Of a stretch of DNA of 61,149 nucleotides, positions 42,500 to 51,949 are shown piece after piece; positions within the stretch are counted from its first letter, which is position 1; the number at the start of each line of letters is the position of its first letter. The DNA comes from an uncultured Bacteroidales bacterium (GTDB lineage: Bacteria; Bacteroidota; Bacteroidia; Bacteroidales; Paludibacteraceae), in assembly GCA_937916355.1 (NCBI GenBank), contig CALFTM010000007.1:1-61149 (forward strand), given 5' to 3'. The notes beneath the pieces were generated by a model. That model was not told the DNA's origin and did no database searches. It saw only the letters and a list, made by a program, of their open reading frames with translations. The position numbers and the translations under genes were made by a program.

Positions 42500-44143
42500 A
42501 TGTTTGACGGACTATTAAATAGATTTAAAAAGAGTAAACTCGAATCTGCCGATGTCGTTATGAAATGGCTGTTCGAGGAGTTAAACATTCGTGTTTTTGA
42601 ATCTTCTGACGAATTTACTCAACAATTTGATTATCATTTCTCTTACCAGCGACTTAATTTGTTGGCGAAACTAAAGGAGAACGAAGTCTATCTCTGCGCA
42701 TATTTTATGATGGAGGAGTCGGAGGAATTCCGTAATTATGTTATGGAAATCTGCAATAGGTTCAATTCCAATTTCGGAAGCTCCTTTAAATGTGGTTGTC
42801 GTTATGATGTAGAGAGTTATAAGATAATTGTTGATGTCCAATGCAATTTCCCTCTTACTGCACGGAACGAGGAGAATAAGAAGCGATTTGAAGAGTACCT
42901 TGAAGGCTTTTTTGTTGTTCGAGATTCTTTAAACAAAGATTTAGAAGATGACAAAAAAAGGTTTCAGGATAGTTATTCATACGATGTGTGGGACGAAACC
43001 AACAATAAGGAACGTAGTTTATATCTGGTTTTTGAGCATGAATTAGGTAGCGGAAAGGTTTCTGAATTTAAAGAAGGGGAATACAAGAAAGCTCGCTTGA
43101 CGGTACAAGATCTTTTTTCGGTCGATGACTTCTTGCAGAAAGAGAATATTTCTAAAATATCACTCATATCATTGCATGATAAAATTGAGGATATTGCAGT
43201 TTCTGAACTTGACCGATATGATGTTGCGGAGTCGATTCGTGCCGAAAGAAATAGTCATGAGAATCCTCGAGAGGTGAGCGGAAAGGATTATATTGTTGTG
43301 GTGGACTGCAAAGACGGGTCTCGTTATTCTGCCAATTTTTATTGGTTGACCTCTTCAAAATGGTCAGACTACTACAATTTGACCATTACGAAATCCCTTT
43401 TATTGAAAGGTGATGTTTCGCAAATCGTTCCGACCAGTTTCTCTTCCGTCTATGTTCTAAATCGTTCATTGGAACATTTCGAGTCTGAAATCCAATTCAT
43501 GATCAATGATGCAAAAGACAAATTAGAAGCAGGCAATGTTACTGATTTAAAAGAAGAACAAAAAGCCTTATTGGAATTTTTAGAATGGGATGTGAAAGAT
43601 GAGATTTATTGTGGATTGAAACATTTTTATAAAAAGCAATATGTTCAGGCCATAAAATACCTTGAAAAGGTTATCGCCGTTTTCCGCCCTTATTATAGTT
43701 CGTTAAAGAAAAAGCAGAAGTCTGTCATTTTAGATTTGTACAGTAGTGTCGGTATCGCTTACGCCTCTTTGAGCATCTACACAAAAGCGTTGTATTATTT
43801 AAGGTTTGCTTATGAGGAGGGACATATCATAGGTTCTTGTGAATTTGTGAATTGTTTGGTGGCGATAGGAGATGAACGAGCTTATATCATTGTAGAGGAG
43901 CAGATGGCTGCAGTTTCTAATATTCTTTATGATGATGAAGAGTTTGACACAACCTCTTCGTTGTTCTCCTACTATTGTTTGCTTTACAGGCATAAGGTGA
44001 ACTTGTTGATTGAATTAGGAGAGTATGATGCTGCGGAAAATGAATTAGAGAACATTTTAAAATTGGATGTCCCATATATGAACGATTTTGTCAATGAACA
44101 GAAAAAAGTCGTTTCAGAACTTCGCTCTAAAATGTCAAAATAA
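42500..44143 (+). CDS. TPR-like cytoplasmic protein of unknown function
   Basis: This 547-residue protein has no signal peptide. The N-terminal 120 residues look like an alpha/beta unit reminiscent of YbjN-type folds, but the match is weak. The middle (about 170-320) is not recognised. The C-terminal third (about 375-545) consists of TPR-like helical pairs, for example FYKKQYVQAIKYLEKVI and YSSVGIAYASLSIYTKALYYL. It probably shares the lepA transcript. Function is unknown. Confidence 0.7.
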   Translation: MFDGLLNRFKKSKLESADVVMKWLFEELNIRVFESSDEFTQQFDYHFSYQRLNLLAKLKENEVYLCAYFMMEESEEFRNYVMEICNRFNSNFGSSFKCGCRYDVESYKIIVDVQCNFPLTARNEENKKRFEEYLEGFFVVRDSLNKDLEDDKKRFQDSYSYDVWDETNNKERSLYLVFEHELGSGKVSEFKEGEYKKARLTVQDLFSVDDFLQKENISKISLISLHDKIEDIAVSELDRYDVAESIRAERNSHENPREVSGKDYIVVVDCKDGSRYSANFYWLTSSKWSDYYNLTITKSLLLKGDVSQIVPTSFSSVYVLNRSLEHFESEIQFMINDAKDKLEAGNVTDLKEEQKALLEFLEWDVKDEIYCGLKHFYKKQYVQAIKYLEKVIAVFRPYYSSLKKKQKSVILDLYSSVGIAYASLSIYTKALYYLRFAYEEGHIIGSCEFVNCLVAIGDERAYIIVEEQMAAVSNILYDDEEFDTTSSLFSYYCLLYRHKVNLLIELGEYDAAENELENILKLDVPYMNDFVNEQKKVVSELRSKMSK

Positions 44144-44180
44144 AAAGTGTAAAAAAACTTGTCGGATTGCAAAGAATTGT

Positions 44181-44188
44181 TATTTTTG
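44181..44188 (+). promoter_or_regulatory. -7 box of the GH9 gene promoter
   Basis: TATTTTTG is a perfect TAnnTTTG match 36 bases before the GH9 start codon. Confidence 0.55.
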
Positions 44189-44224
44189 CAAATAGTTTTT
44201 TGTACTATATTGTGTTTTTAAATT

Positions 44225-45940
44225 ATGGGAACTTTTATTTTTAAAAGGGGCTTATTTGTCCTTGTTTTTTTGTTGTTGTATGTGCCGTTTTCTGTATTTT
44301 CGCAAAGACTTATTCGCGTCAATCAGATAGGGTATATTTCTGATGCACCCAAAGTCGCGACGGTGGCGAACATGGATGCCAGTAATTTTGAAGTGAAAGA
44401 TTTTGAGAGTGGTCAGATTGTTTATAGGGGAAATTTGGGAAAAGGGAAATTTTGGTCGCAATCGAATGAAAATATTCAAAAAATAGATTTTTCTGAATTT
44501 AAAAAGCCCGGTAAGTATGTGCTTCAGGTGGATGAGGAGATTTCGTTCCCTTTTGTAATTTCCAATTCAAGTGATATTTTTCACGACTTATCTGTCGCAT
44601 CCATTCGAGCGTTCTATTATTGGCGTTCTTCTTGTGAGTTAAAAGCACCTTACTCGGTTTTTAAGGGTGTGGACTATGCTCGACCTTTGGGACATCCAGA
44701 TACATTGGTGTTCATTCATCAATCTGCTGCAACAGAAAAAAGACCAGTCGGTTTTCCTCTTTCTTCTCCTAAAGGCTGGTATGATGCAGGTGATTACAAC
44801 AAATATGTGGTCAATGCCGGAATAACCCTCCATCAGATGGTTTTGTCGTATGAGATGTTTCCCGCATATTATGATACGTTGAGTCTCAACATTCCGAAGG
44901 ATGATACCACCATCTGTGATTTTTTAAATGAGTTGAAATGGGAGTATGATTGGTTATTCACCATGCAGGATCCGAACGATGGAGGAGTTTATCACAAACT
45001 TACAACATTGCGTTTTTGTTCGTTTGTGATGCCAGATAAAGATGATGCAGACCGTTACATGGTGAAGAAATCCACAGCAGCGACATTAGATTTTGCGGCG
45101 GAAATGGCGATGTGTGCGAGGGTTTTTAGAGATAAGGACTCTGCTTATGCTGATAAGGCGTTGAAAGCAGCAGTTCGAGCATGGGAGTGGGCAGAACGCA
45201 ATCCTAATGTGTTGTTTGATAATCCGGAAGATGTGCGTACGGGTTCTTATGCAGACAATAAAGTGGAGGATGAGTTTTTTTGGGCAGCAACAGAGTTGTT
45301 TATTACGACAGGAGAGAAAAAATATTATGACAAACTTGATTTCTTCCAGCAATTTGAAGGTCCTACTTGGCGCGATGTCGCATCACTGGGATTGATGTCT
45401 TTGGTTTATCATAAAGACCAGTTGCCAGATTATGTTGATCAAAATAAAATTACTGTTAAATTCAAAAGTTTGGCTTCGACAATTTATAATCTTTTCAAAT
45501 ATGCGTCGGGTCGTGTGGCTTTAAAGAAATTTGAGTGGGGTGGTAATGGAACGATTGCTTCAAATGGTGCGATTTTAGGATTAGCCTACCATCTTTTTAA
45601 AGAAAAGAAGTATAACGAGGCAATGCTCGCCAATTTTGATTACTTGTTGGGTGCGAATCCTACAGAGTATTGTTTTGTCTCTTGCTTTGGTTCTAAATAC
45701 CCTAAAAACTTTCATGATAGAAGGATTGGGAGTGATGGAATTGATGAGCCGATACCGGGGTATGTCTGTGGAGGGGCTAATACCAACAGAGTTTCAGACT
45801 GTGGTGCGATGAGTTATCCTTCAAACGCTCCTGCTCGTTGTTATTTAGATGACATGTGTAGTTTTTCTACTAACGAGATTGCCATCAATTGGAATGCTCC
45901 TCTTGTGTTGTTGGTGACGATGGTTTATAATATGCATTAA
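44225..45940 (+). CDS. Glycoside hydrolase family 9 endoglucanase-type enzyme
   Basis: This 571-residue exported enzyme has a signal peptide (about 1-27, ending VFSQ) and an N-terminal CelD-type Ig-like domain (about 28-115, RVNQIGYISDAPK). A GH9 (alpha/alpha)6 barrel follows. Catalytic signatures are DAGDYNKY with Asp187 and Asp190 activating water, the HDRRIGSDG segment, and the acid Glu551 in NEIAINWNAP at the C-terminus. GH9 enzymes cut beta-1,4-glucans such as cellulose by inversion. There is no CBM and no T9SS tail, so it is likely periplasmic or exported without T9SS. The next gene encodes another glycosidase. Confidence 0.93.
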   Translation: MGTFIFKRGLFVLVFLLLYVPFSVFSQRLIRVNQIGYISDAPKVATVANMDASNFEVKDFESGQIVYRGNLGKGKFWSQSNENIQKIDFSEFKKPGKYVLQVDEEISFPFVISNSSDIFHDLSVASIRAFYYWRSSCELKAPYSVFKGVDYARPLGHPDTLVFIHQSAATEKRPVGFPLSSPKGWYDAGDYNKYVVNAGITLHQMVLSYEMFPAYYDTLSLNIPKDDTTICDFLNELKWEYDWLFTMQDPNDGGVYHKLTTLRFCSFVMPDKDDADRYMVKKSTAATLDFAAEMAMCARVFRDKDSAYADKALKAAVRAWEWAERNPNVLFDNPEDVRTGSYADNKVEDEFFWAATELFITTGEKKYYDKLDFFQQFEGPTWRDVASLGLMSLVYHKDQLPDYVDQNKITVKFKSLASTIYNLFKYASGRVALKKFEWGGNGTIASNGAILGLAYHLFKEKKYNEAMLANFDYLLGANPTEYCFVSCFGSKYPKNFHDRRIGSDGIDEPIPGYVCGGANTNRVSDCGAMSYPSNAPARCYLDDMCSFSTNEIAINWNAPLVLLVTMVYNMH

Positions 45941-46042
45941 TTAAGTAAAAAACAATATATCCAATCAATTTTGTAATTAACAGTTTTTTTTAAGTTTCTG
46001 CTAATCCTTTTATGAGGATAAAATAGTCTATGAAAGAGAATG

Positions 46043-46130
46043 TTACTAAAAAATGGGACAAACACTATTTTTTAGTAATGAGAACGAAAATGATTTTCGG
46101 AGGAAAGTCGAAATGAAATTACTAAAAAAT
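46043..46130 (+). repeat. Three copies of a 12-mer, two as an inverted pair
   Basis: TTACTAAAAAAT occurs at 46043-46054 and 46119-46130, and its exact reverse complement at 46067-46078. The inverted pair has a 12-base loop. Function is unknown; it may form an RNA structure in the 3' end of the GH9 transcript. Confidence 0.6.
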
Positions 46131-46165
46131 GAAAAGCAGGCGTATAGACTAAAGGTCTATTGGTT

Positions 46166-46196
46166 AGGAGGAGAGGTTGTTCTCCTCCTTTTTTTT
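46166..46196 (+). terminator. Terminator upstream of the GH-A/CBM6 gene
   Basis: AGGAGGAGA (46166-46174) pairs perfectly with TCTCCTCCT (46181-46189) across a 6-base loop, followed by seven T residues. Confidence 0.9.
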
Positions 46197-46278
46197 GAGT
46201 CCTATAATATGAAAATCGAGTTATGATTTTTTTAATTTTTTTTTTTCATATCCTACTTGTGACAATACGCGAATTTTA

Positions 46279-46286
46279 TAACTTTG
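46279..46286 (+). promoter_or_regulatory. -7 box that fixes the start of the GH-A/CBM6 gene
   Basis: TAACTTTG fits TAnnTTTG and lies downstream of the earliest in-frame ATG (46223). Transcription would begin near 46292, so translation must start at the ATG at 46328. Confidence 0.6.
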
Positions 46287-46327
46287 CAAATATGTTGTAT
46301 TTTTTTAATTTTATTTTTAAGGAAACC

Positions 46328-48283
46328 ATGAAAGCTAAGATTTTTACTGTTATTACATTAGTATGTGCTATGTCGTCTTTTGGGGCAGATTTAAATTTGA
46401 AGGTGAATCTGTCAGATAGCATTCGTCAAGTTACTCATTGCGCTTCTGGCTCTCTTTATGGAGTTACAGAAGATTATCCAGTTGACGTACAAAGTATGAT
46501 TAATCCGTTGAAGTGTAGAATGTTTTGTCAGCCCGGTGCTGGAGGTCAGGGAAATCAGCACCCATACGGTGATGCTATGAAAGTGGCAGAACGACTAAAA
46601 GGTACTGATGCCCAAGTTCAGATCACACTCCCAGATATTCTACCTTACTGGCCTTACAAATGGCCGGGACTTGATTCGTGGTTAAAACAAGTGGAGGAGT
46701 GTGTTAATCGAAAGAAAGCTTCTGGACTCTCCAATTTCCATAGTTATGTAATTTGGAACGAGCCGTACGGAACATGGAACGATTCTAATGGTGATTTCCA
46801 TTCTACCGTATGGAAACCGACTTACGATCTGCTCCGTAAACTCGATCCTGATATGCCTATTGTTGGACCTGCCATCGCCTACTATTCTCAAGAGCGAATG
46901 GAAAAATTCCTAAAGTTTTGCATAGAAAATAATTGTATGCCCGATATAATTTGTTGGCATCAATGGGGAAGCGGAGGCTTACCCGGTGCTGTTGAAAATA
47001 TAAAAATGCTTGAGCAAAAATACGGGTTGCCTGATTTCCCAATCTGTATAAATGAGTATTGCGCAGGATCTAATGCTGAACTTCAAAAATACGAAGGTTG
47101 TCCGGGTTACTCCGTTCCGTTCATTGCCAAATTTGAACGTTATAAAATCGAAAGTGCCTCAATCTCTTGGTGGTTTACTCAATATCCTGGCAGATTAGGT
47201 AGTTTGCTTACTCCCAATAATGAAAAAGGAGGAGGATGGCATCTATATAAATGGTATGGCGACATGGAGGGCTATATGGCCTCTGTAACGCCACCTAACG
47301 ATAAAAGTGAGGGGTTGGATGGATTTGCTGCTGTAAATAAAAAAATGCGAGAGGCAAGCATCGTGTTAGGAGGAAATAATACCGGTTCTGTAGACGTTAT
47401 TATTGATGGTTTGCCAGATTGGATGGGCAGTGAAGTTGAGGTGATAACAGAGGTTGTGACGTGGGAAAATAAAGACAAAGCTGTTGCTGGTCCTCAGACG
47501 TTATCCACAGAAATCTACACCATCAATAACGGTCAAATTATAGTTCCCGTAAATGTCACAAGCAATCTTTATGCATACAGACTTTACATCACTCCCAATG
47601 AAGTCATTCCACGTTCTCCTTTCTTAGGAGAGGTGATTTCTATCCCGGGGACAATTGAAGCGGAATATTTTGACAATGGAAGTGAGGGCATTGCATACCA
47701 CGACAAAGATAGACAAAATCGAGGCGAAGGGTTTCGTCTGGAGACTGGGGTTGATGTCTATGCTCTGAAGGATAAGGAGAATGAGTTTGCAGTTGGTTAT
47801 GCTCAGAAGGGTGAATGGTTGGACTACTCCATCAATATCGAAAAAGAGGGTTACTATAACGTTACAGCAATACTTTCATCCGGAGGAGAACAATCTGGCA
47901 TTCAACTACTCCTTGATGGAGAAGACATTACAGACACACTTCAGACTGCCCCTAACAATGAAGATTGGGAAAGTTATCTTGAAGCCCAAACAAATACATT
48001 GACCAAATTGTCGCAAGGAGAACATTCTTTACGTTTAAATATCGTTGGTGACTGGATCAATATTGATAAGTTGGTGTTTGAGGAGTCAGATGCCTCATTG
48101 ATCAAAATTGTTGATGTAAAAGAAAATGGATTGTTTGAAATCTACGACTCTTTAGGCAGAAAAGTTGGTGAAATCTTCACTTCCCCAATTGACGTTGTAA
48201 AAAAGTTAAAGGATTTACATTTTGATAATGGCATATACATTCTAAAATCACCTCAAAAAATTTTTAAGGTCATTGTTGATTAA
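46328..48283 (+). CDS. Clan GH-A glycoside hydrolase with CBM6 and T9SS-type C-terminus
   Basis: This 651-residue secreted enzyme starts at the ATG at 46328, giving a signal peptide that ends at SSFGA. A TIM-barrel domain (about 20-330) carries the clan GH-A pair: acid/base Glu145 in WNEPYG and nucleophile Glu243 in INEYC. A beta-sandwich follows (about 335-430), then a CBM6 (about 435-590) with IPGTIEAEYFD and GEWLDYSINIEKEGYY, and WINIDKLVF. The last 60 residues (VKENGLFEIYDSLGRKVGE, NGIYILK) look like a T9SS sorting domain. The family number is uncertain; resemblance to GH39/GH30-like xylan enzymes is only general. Next to a GH9 gene it suggests plant cell-wall use. Confidence 0.82.
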   Translation: MKAKIFTVITLVCAMSSFGADLNLKVNLSDSIRQVTHCASGSLYGVTEDYPVDVQSMINPLKCRMFCQPGAGGQGNQHPYGDAMKVAERLKGTDAQVQITLPDILPYWPYKWPGLDSWLKQVEECVNRKKASGLSNFHSYVIWNEPYGTWNDSNGDFHSTVWKPTYDLLRKLDPDMPIVGPAIAYYSQERMEKFLKFCIENNCMPDIICWHQWGSGGLPGAVENIKMLEQKYGLPDFPICINEYCAGSNAELQKYEGCPGYSVPFIAKFERYKIESASISWWFTQYPGRLGSLLTPNNEKGGGWHLYKWYGDMEGYMASVTPPNDKSEGLDGFAAVNKKMREASIVLGGNNTGSVDVIIDGLPDWMGSEVEVITEVVTWENKDKAVAGPQTLSTEIYTINNGQIIVPVNVTSNLYAYRLYITPNEVIPRSPFLGEVISIPGTIEAEYFDNGSEGIAYHDKDRQNRGEGFRLETGVDVYALKDKENEFAVGYAQKGEWLDYSINIEKEGYYNVTAILSSGGEQSGIQLLLDGEDITDTLQTAPNNEDWESYLEAQTNTLTKLSQGEHSLRLNIVGDWINIDKLVFEESDASLIKIVDVKENGLFEIYDSLGRKVGEIFTSPIDVVKKLKDLHFDNGIYILKSPQKIFKVIVD

Positions 48284-48330
48284 GAGTGAGACGTAGAAAT
48301 TTTGAGATTTCAGAATTTTAAAGTTTGCAA

Positions 48331-48368
48331 AAAAAATCCAGATTATCACACGATAGTCTGGATTTTTT
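48331..48368. terminator. Bidirectional terminator between the GH-A gene and transketolase
   Basis: AAAAAATCCAGA (48331-48342) pairs with TCTGGATTTTTT (48357-48368), with extra TAT/ATA pairing inside. T tracts occur on both strands. Confidence 0.85.
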
Positions 48369-48385
48369 ATTAGAACTGAAATTTT

Positions 48386-50428
48386 TTACAAATTCAAATA
48401 TTCGCAAACCTCATTGTAAACGGTCTCGCCAGTGAAACCAAACTCTTGGTCTAACACTGTGTATGGGGCAGAGTATCCGAAATGATTCAAGCCATGTATG
48501 TATCCATTTTCACCTACCAAGTCACGGATCGTGAGGCTCATGCCTGCTGTCATTCCATAAACAGGGACATTTGGTGTGATGACAGACTCTTGATAACATT
48601 TACATTGAGAACGGAACAAACCTTCTGATGGAGCAGAGACGATTCTTATGTTCAATTTTTTCTTCTCTTCCAATATTTTCGCACCTTCAAAAAGTGTTGA
48701 AACTTCAGAGCCACTTGCGATTAGGATCACATCTGGTTTCCCTTGACAATCTTTCACTACATAAGCACCTTTTTCAGCACCCAATGCTTGTTCGTAGGCA
48801 GTAGTGTTTTCTGCAACCGGCAAGTTCTTCACGTTCTGTCGAGACAAAATCAATCCAGTTGGAGTGTCGGTATTTTCCATCGCCATTTTCCATGCTATGG
48901 TAGTCTCATTCACATCTGCCGGACGGAGAACCAACATGCTATTTTTTCCTTTATGGTTCTTTACATGCTCTAATAAGCGCACTTGAGCTTCCTGTTCAAT
49001 TGGTTGGTGTGTTGGACCGTCTTCACCTACGCGGAACGCATCGTGTGACCACACATATTTCACTGGCACTCTCATGAGAGCTGACATTCTATAAGCAGGC
49101 TTCATGTAGTCGGAGAAAGCGAAGAAAGTTCCACAAGCGGCAAATAAACCACCATGTAGGGCAATACCATTCATGATGCAAGCCATAGTCAATTCAGAAA
49201 CACCCGCATTCAAGAACGCTCCTGTGAAATCACCTTTCTCCATTGGTTTGGTCTTCTTCAAGAAACCATCAGTCTTGTCAGAATTTGAAAGGTCAGCAGA
49301 AGCCACAATCATATTTTCAACTTGCTCTGCCAAAACACTTAAGACAGTCGCAGAACCTACACGAGTTGCTTGGTCTGCCTTTTGCTCGATGGCAGCATAG
49401 TCAATCTTAGGCGCTTCACCACTGAAAAATTTCTCTAATTTTTTAGCCAATTCAGGATTCTTAGCCGCCCATTCTGCTTGTTCTTTTTTCTTTTTTGCTA
49501 CAATTTCAGTCAATTCTTTTGCTCTTTCAGCATATAGTTTTTCAACTTCTGGGAATATGACGAAAGGATCTTCCGGATTTCCACCCAAGTTAGCAATTGT
49601 TTTAGGGATTGAAACACCAGCTTTAGAAAGCGGTTGTCCGTGCGTAGAAACTTTTGATTCCATAGAAGAACCATCTTCTGCCAAACAACCCAATCCCATG
49701 GTAGTCTTTCCGATGATTAGCGTAGGACGTTTATCCTCTTTGTTGGCAGCCTCCAAAGCCTTGCAAAGTTCTTCTGCGTTGTTTCCATTAATGGTGATGA
49801 CGTTCCAATTCCACGCCTTATATTTCATTTCGATGTCTTCTGAATCGACCTCATCCACTTTTGTAGAGAGTTGGATGTTGTTGGCATCGTAGAACATGAT
49901 TAAGTTATGCAAACCTAAGTGTCCAGCAATACGACCTACACCTTGCGAAATCTCTTCTTGCACACTTCCGTCAGAGATGAAGGAGTAGATTTTATGACTC
50001 ATCCATTCACCGAATTTTGCGCAAAGGTAACGTTCTGCAATTGCAGCACCAACAGCCATTGCATGACCTTGTCCTAATGGACCGGAGGTGTTTTCAATAC
50101 CCAATTCAAAATTCACTTCAGGATGTCCCGGAGTGCGACTCTTCCATTGGCGAAAAGATTTGATGTCATCCATTGTGAGTTTTCCGCTGAGAAGCAACAC
50201 AGAATAGAGCATAGGAGACATGTGACCAGGATCTAAGAAGAAACGATCTCTGTTGATCCAAGTTGGGTCGGTTGGATCGTAGGTGAGGAACTTGGAATAG
50301 AGCACGTTAATAAAGTCTGCTCCGCCCATAGCACCGCCTGGGTGTCCAGATTTTGCTTTTTCTACCATTGCTGCAGTCAAAATACGGATGTTGTTTGCTG
50401 CAAGATTTAGGGTTTTACAATCAACCAT
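48386..50428 (-). CDS. tkt: Transketolase
   Basis: This 680-residue thiamine-diphosphate enzyme of the pentose phosphate pathway moves two-carbon units between sugar phosphates. It has KSGHPGGAMGGADF near residue 26 and the ThDP motif region SDGSVQEEISQG near 150, in which the usual GDG is SDG. Further segments are THDAFRVGEDGPTHQPIEQ near 453 and RQNVKNLPV. Length is normal. It lies 40 bases after the DUF6048-like gene and is probably the last gene of a long leftward operon. Confidence 0.95.
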   Translation of the reverse strand: MVDCKTLNLAANNIRILTAAMVEKAKSGHPGGAMGGADFINVLYSKFLTYDPTDPTWINRDRFFLDPGHMSPMLYSVLLLSGKLTMDDIKSFRQWKSRTPGHPEVNFELGIENTSGPLGQGHAMAVGAAIAERYLCAKFGEWMSHKIYSFISDGSVQEEISQGVGRIAGHLGLHNLIMFYDANNIQLSTKVDEVDSEDIEMKYKAWNWNVITINGNNAEELCKALEAANKEDKRPTLIIGKTTMGLGCLAEDGSSMESKVSTHGQPLSKAGVSIPKTIANLGGNPEDPFVIFPEVEKLYAERAKELTEIVAKKKKEQAEWAAKNPELAKKLEKFFSGEAPKIDYAAIEQKADQATRVGSATVLSVLAEQVENMIVASADLSNSDKTDGFLKKTKPMEKGDFTGAFLNAGVSELTMACIMNGIALHGGLFAACGTFFAFSDYMKPAYRMSALMRVPVKYVWSHDAFRVGEDGPTHQPIEQEAQVRLLEHVKNHKGKNSMLVLRPADVNETTIAWKMAMENTDTPTGLILSRQNVKNLPVAENTTAYEQALGAEKGAYVVKDCQGKPDVILIASGSEVSTLFEGAKILEEKKKLNIRIVSAPSEGLFRSQCKCYQESVITPNVPVYGMTAGMSLTIRDLVGENGYIHGLNHFGYSAPYTVLDQEFGFTGETVYNEVCEYLNL

Positions 50429-50468
50429 TGCTGTTATTTATTTTATTTAGTTTTTATTTTATACTTTA

Positions 50469-51200
50469 TCACTTTTTACTTTTTATCGTCGGAATAAAGT
50501 AACCGACGGTATAGCGGAAGCCCCATTTCCCGGTCTCTTTGTCTCCAAATCCCGGTGCATAGGTTTGTCGAACCGAAGCTCCTCCGATTTCCTGTTCTTT
50601 AATGTTCAAGAAGAGTTTCAGCATCACTTCAAAACCTAAGCAGAAGTTTTGTGCAACTGGTGCGCGGACTCCAAGAAAAAACTCTCCCCAATGGGCAGTA
50701 GTATGTCCGGTTGCATTAAAACTATTTTCTTGCGCTCCCCAATAGGAGTCGGTCAAAGGATAGTTTTCAATGTTAAATTTGTATCGTGGGGCGCAACCGT
50801 AGTTCATTCCTATATATCCGATAGGATTGAGGGCTTTTGAAAAATCTTTTTTCCAGATATTGTAAGTCGCTCCAATTTTAAAATAGAGGCCATTCACGTC
50901 ATAATGATTATTGGGTGCTGGAATAGGGTAGGCATATTCGTCTGAAGCATCGTACCAATCGTATCCCACCACCACCATTGGGTACAATTTGTGCCATAGG
51001 TCAAATTGGATGTCCGCATTCAATCCCATCCTATCATGGTTGAAAAGGTGAAGAAGTGGGTGAAGCAGATCCATATTTACTGAAAAACCATACAAAACCT
51101 TTTCATCTCCTTTCTCCTTTGCGGAGGCGAGAGATGAGCATACGATCAGCAGTAAAACACTAATCGTAATTTTCCAAAAGAAATTTGATATGCCTTTCAT
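50469..51200 (-). CDS. DUF6048-like outer-membrane protein
   Basis: This protein of about 243 residues has a signal peptide ending at SSLASA and alternating beta strands: FSVNMDLLHPLLHLF, MVVVGYDWYDASDEY, LYFKIGATYN and a terminal FRYTVGYFIP. It looks like an outer-membrane beta-barrel. From memory it fits the DUF6048 family, which in Bacteroidales follows a DUF6452 lipoprotein as here. The start is ambiguous (51200 or 51212); both overlap the upstream gene by 40-50 bases, so translation is probably coupled. Function is unknown. Confidence 0.7.
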   Translation of the reverse strand: MKGISNFFWKITISVLLLIVCSSLASAKEKGDEKVLYGFSVNMDLLHPLLHLFNHDRMGLNADIQFDLWHKLYPMVVVGYDWYDASDEYAYPIPAPNNHYDVNGLYFKIGATYNIWKKDFSKALNPIGYIGMNYGCAPRYKFNIENYPLTDSYWGAQENSFNATGHTTAHWGEFFLGVRAPVAQNFCLGFEVMLKLFLNIKEQEIGGASVRQTYAPGFGDKETGKWGFRYTVGYFIPTIKSKK

Positions 51201-51909
51201 AACTTTGATCATTTATTTTGGGATTCTCTATGATGACGCTTCCTACTTTGTTGTTGAGGAAGTATGCCTCCTTGATTTCGTGTGTGTGCATGATTCCGCA
51301 CTCTGCAGATACGAACACAGGTTGGTTGCTGTGGGTGACTATAAAAGTGTCGCATAGTGGTTTGGCAAATATATGGAGATCATCTGTGTGTGACATATAG
51401 ACCCATGTTTCACCTTTAAAAGTGAAAAAATATTCGTTATAATCTTCTACTTGGTACATTACAGCCGAATCTGAGGACAAATGATAAGAAGAGGGGATTG
51501 TGAACAATAAGGATTTGTTGTCTTTGTCGTACATCCTTGTTTGGATGAAAGGCTGCGTGCTGTCTGCCTTCAATTCCAGTTTGGGAGAGGCGGGGTACAC
51601 CATTGTGGCGATGTACTGAGTCTCTTCTTCTCCAGTCTTTAGATTCACGTTCATACTTGTGTTTTTCAAAGCATAGAGAATCGAGTCGGCACCCACCCCT
51701 TGCAGAGAAAAAAATTCAGGGGTTACATTTTTGGAAGTATCCACTTCTGAATTAAAACGAATATTCAATGGAGCGTAGATGGACTCGTTGCAATGATTGG
51801 TCACACAAGAGGAGAGTGCAGTCGAAAGTGTGAGCATCACAACAAAAATGAACCTTGTTGGTTGTAGCGATAAGCTTAACCAATCTGTCAAAAACTTTCT
51901 ATTTTTCAT
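51160..51909 (-). CDS. DUF6452-like lipoprotein
   Basis: This protein of about 249 residues carries a hydrophobic segment ending in the lipobox ALSSC, followed by VTNHCNESIYAPLNIRF. This Cys-containing start is typical of the DUF6452 family as I recall it. The rest is beta-rich with no catalytic motif. The ATG at 51909 is chosen over the GTG at 51924. The tandem of this lipoprotein and the overlapping barrel-like gene suggests they act together in the envelope. Function is unknown. Confidence 0.7.
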   Translation of the reverse strand: MKNRKFLTDWLSLSLQPTRFIFVVMLTLSTALSSCVTNHCNESIYAPLNIRFNSEVDTSKNVTPEFFSLQGVGADSILYALKNTSMNVNLKTGEEETQYIATMVYPASPKLELKADSTQPFIQTRMYDKDNKSLLFTIPSSYHLSSDSAVMYQVEDYNEYFFTFKGETWVYMSHTDDLHIFAKPLCDTFIVTHSNQPVFVSAECGIMHTHEIKEAYFLNNKVGSVIIENPKINDQSYERHIKFLLENYD

Positions 51910-51949
51910 TTTAGTATGATTCACGTTGTTTTACTCTCTTTGTAATGTT

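Larger units (their letters stand above)
45941..46327 (+). other. Intergenic region with a chain of hairpins and a repeated 12-mer
   Basis: This 387-base gap lacks a credible gene. It contains ATCC/GGAT (about 46004-46019) and a perfect 12-bp inverted repeat TTACTAAAAAAT (46043-46054/46067-46078). A third, direct copy of that 12-mer lies at 46119-46130. An ATAGAC/GTCTAT hairpin (46144-46160), a strong terminator (46166-46196) and the promoter of the next gene (46279-46286) follow. Confidence 0.6.

Noticed and set aside
46043..46130. CRISPR-like array from the repeated 12-mer
   Set aside because: There are only three copies, one inverted, with uneven spacing and no cas genes.
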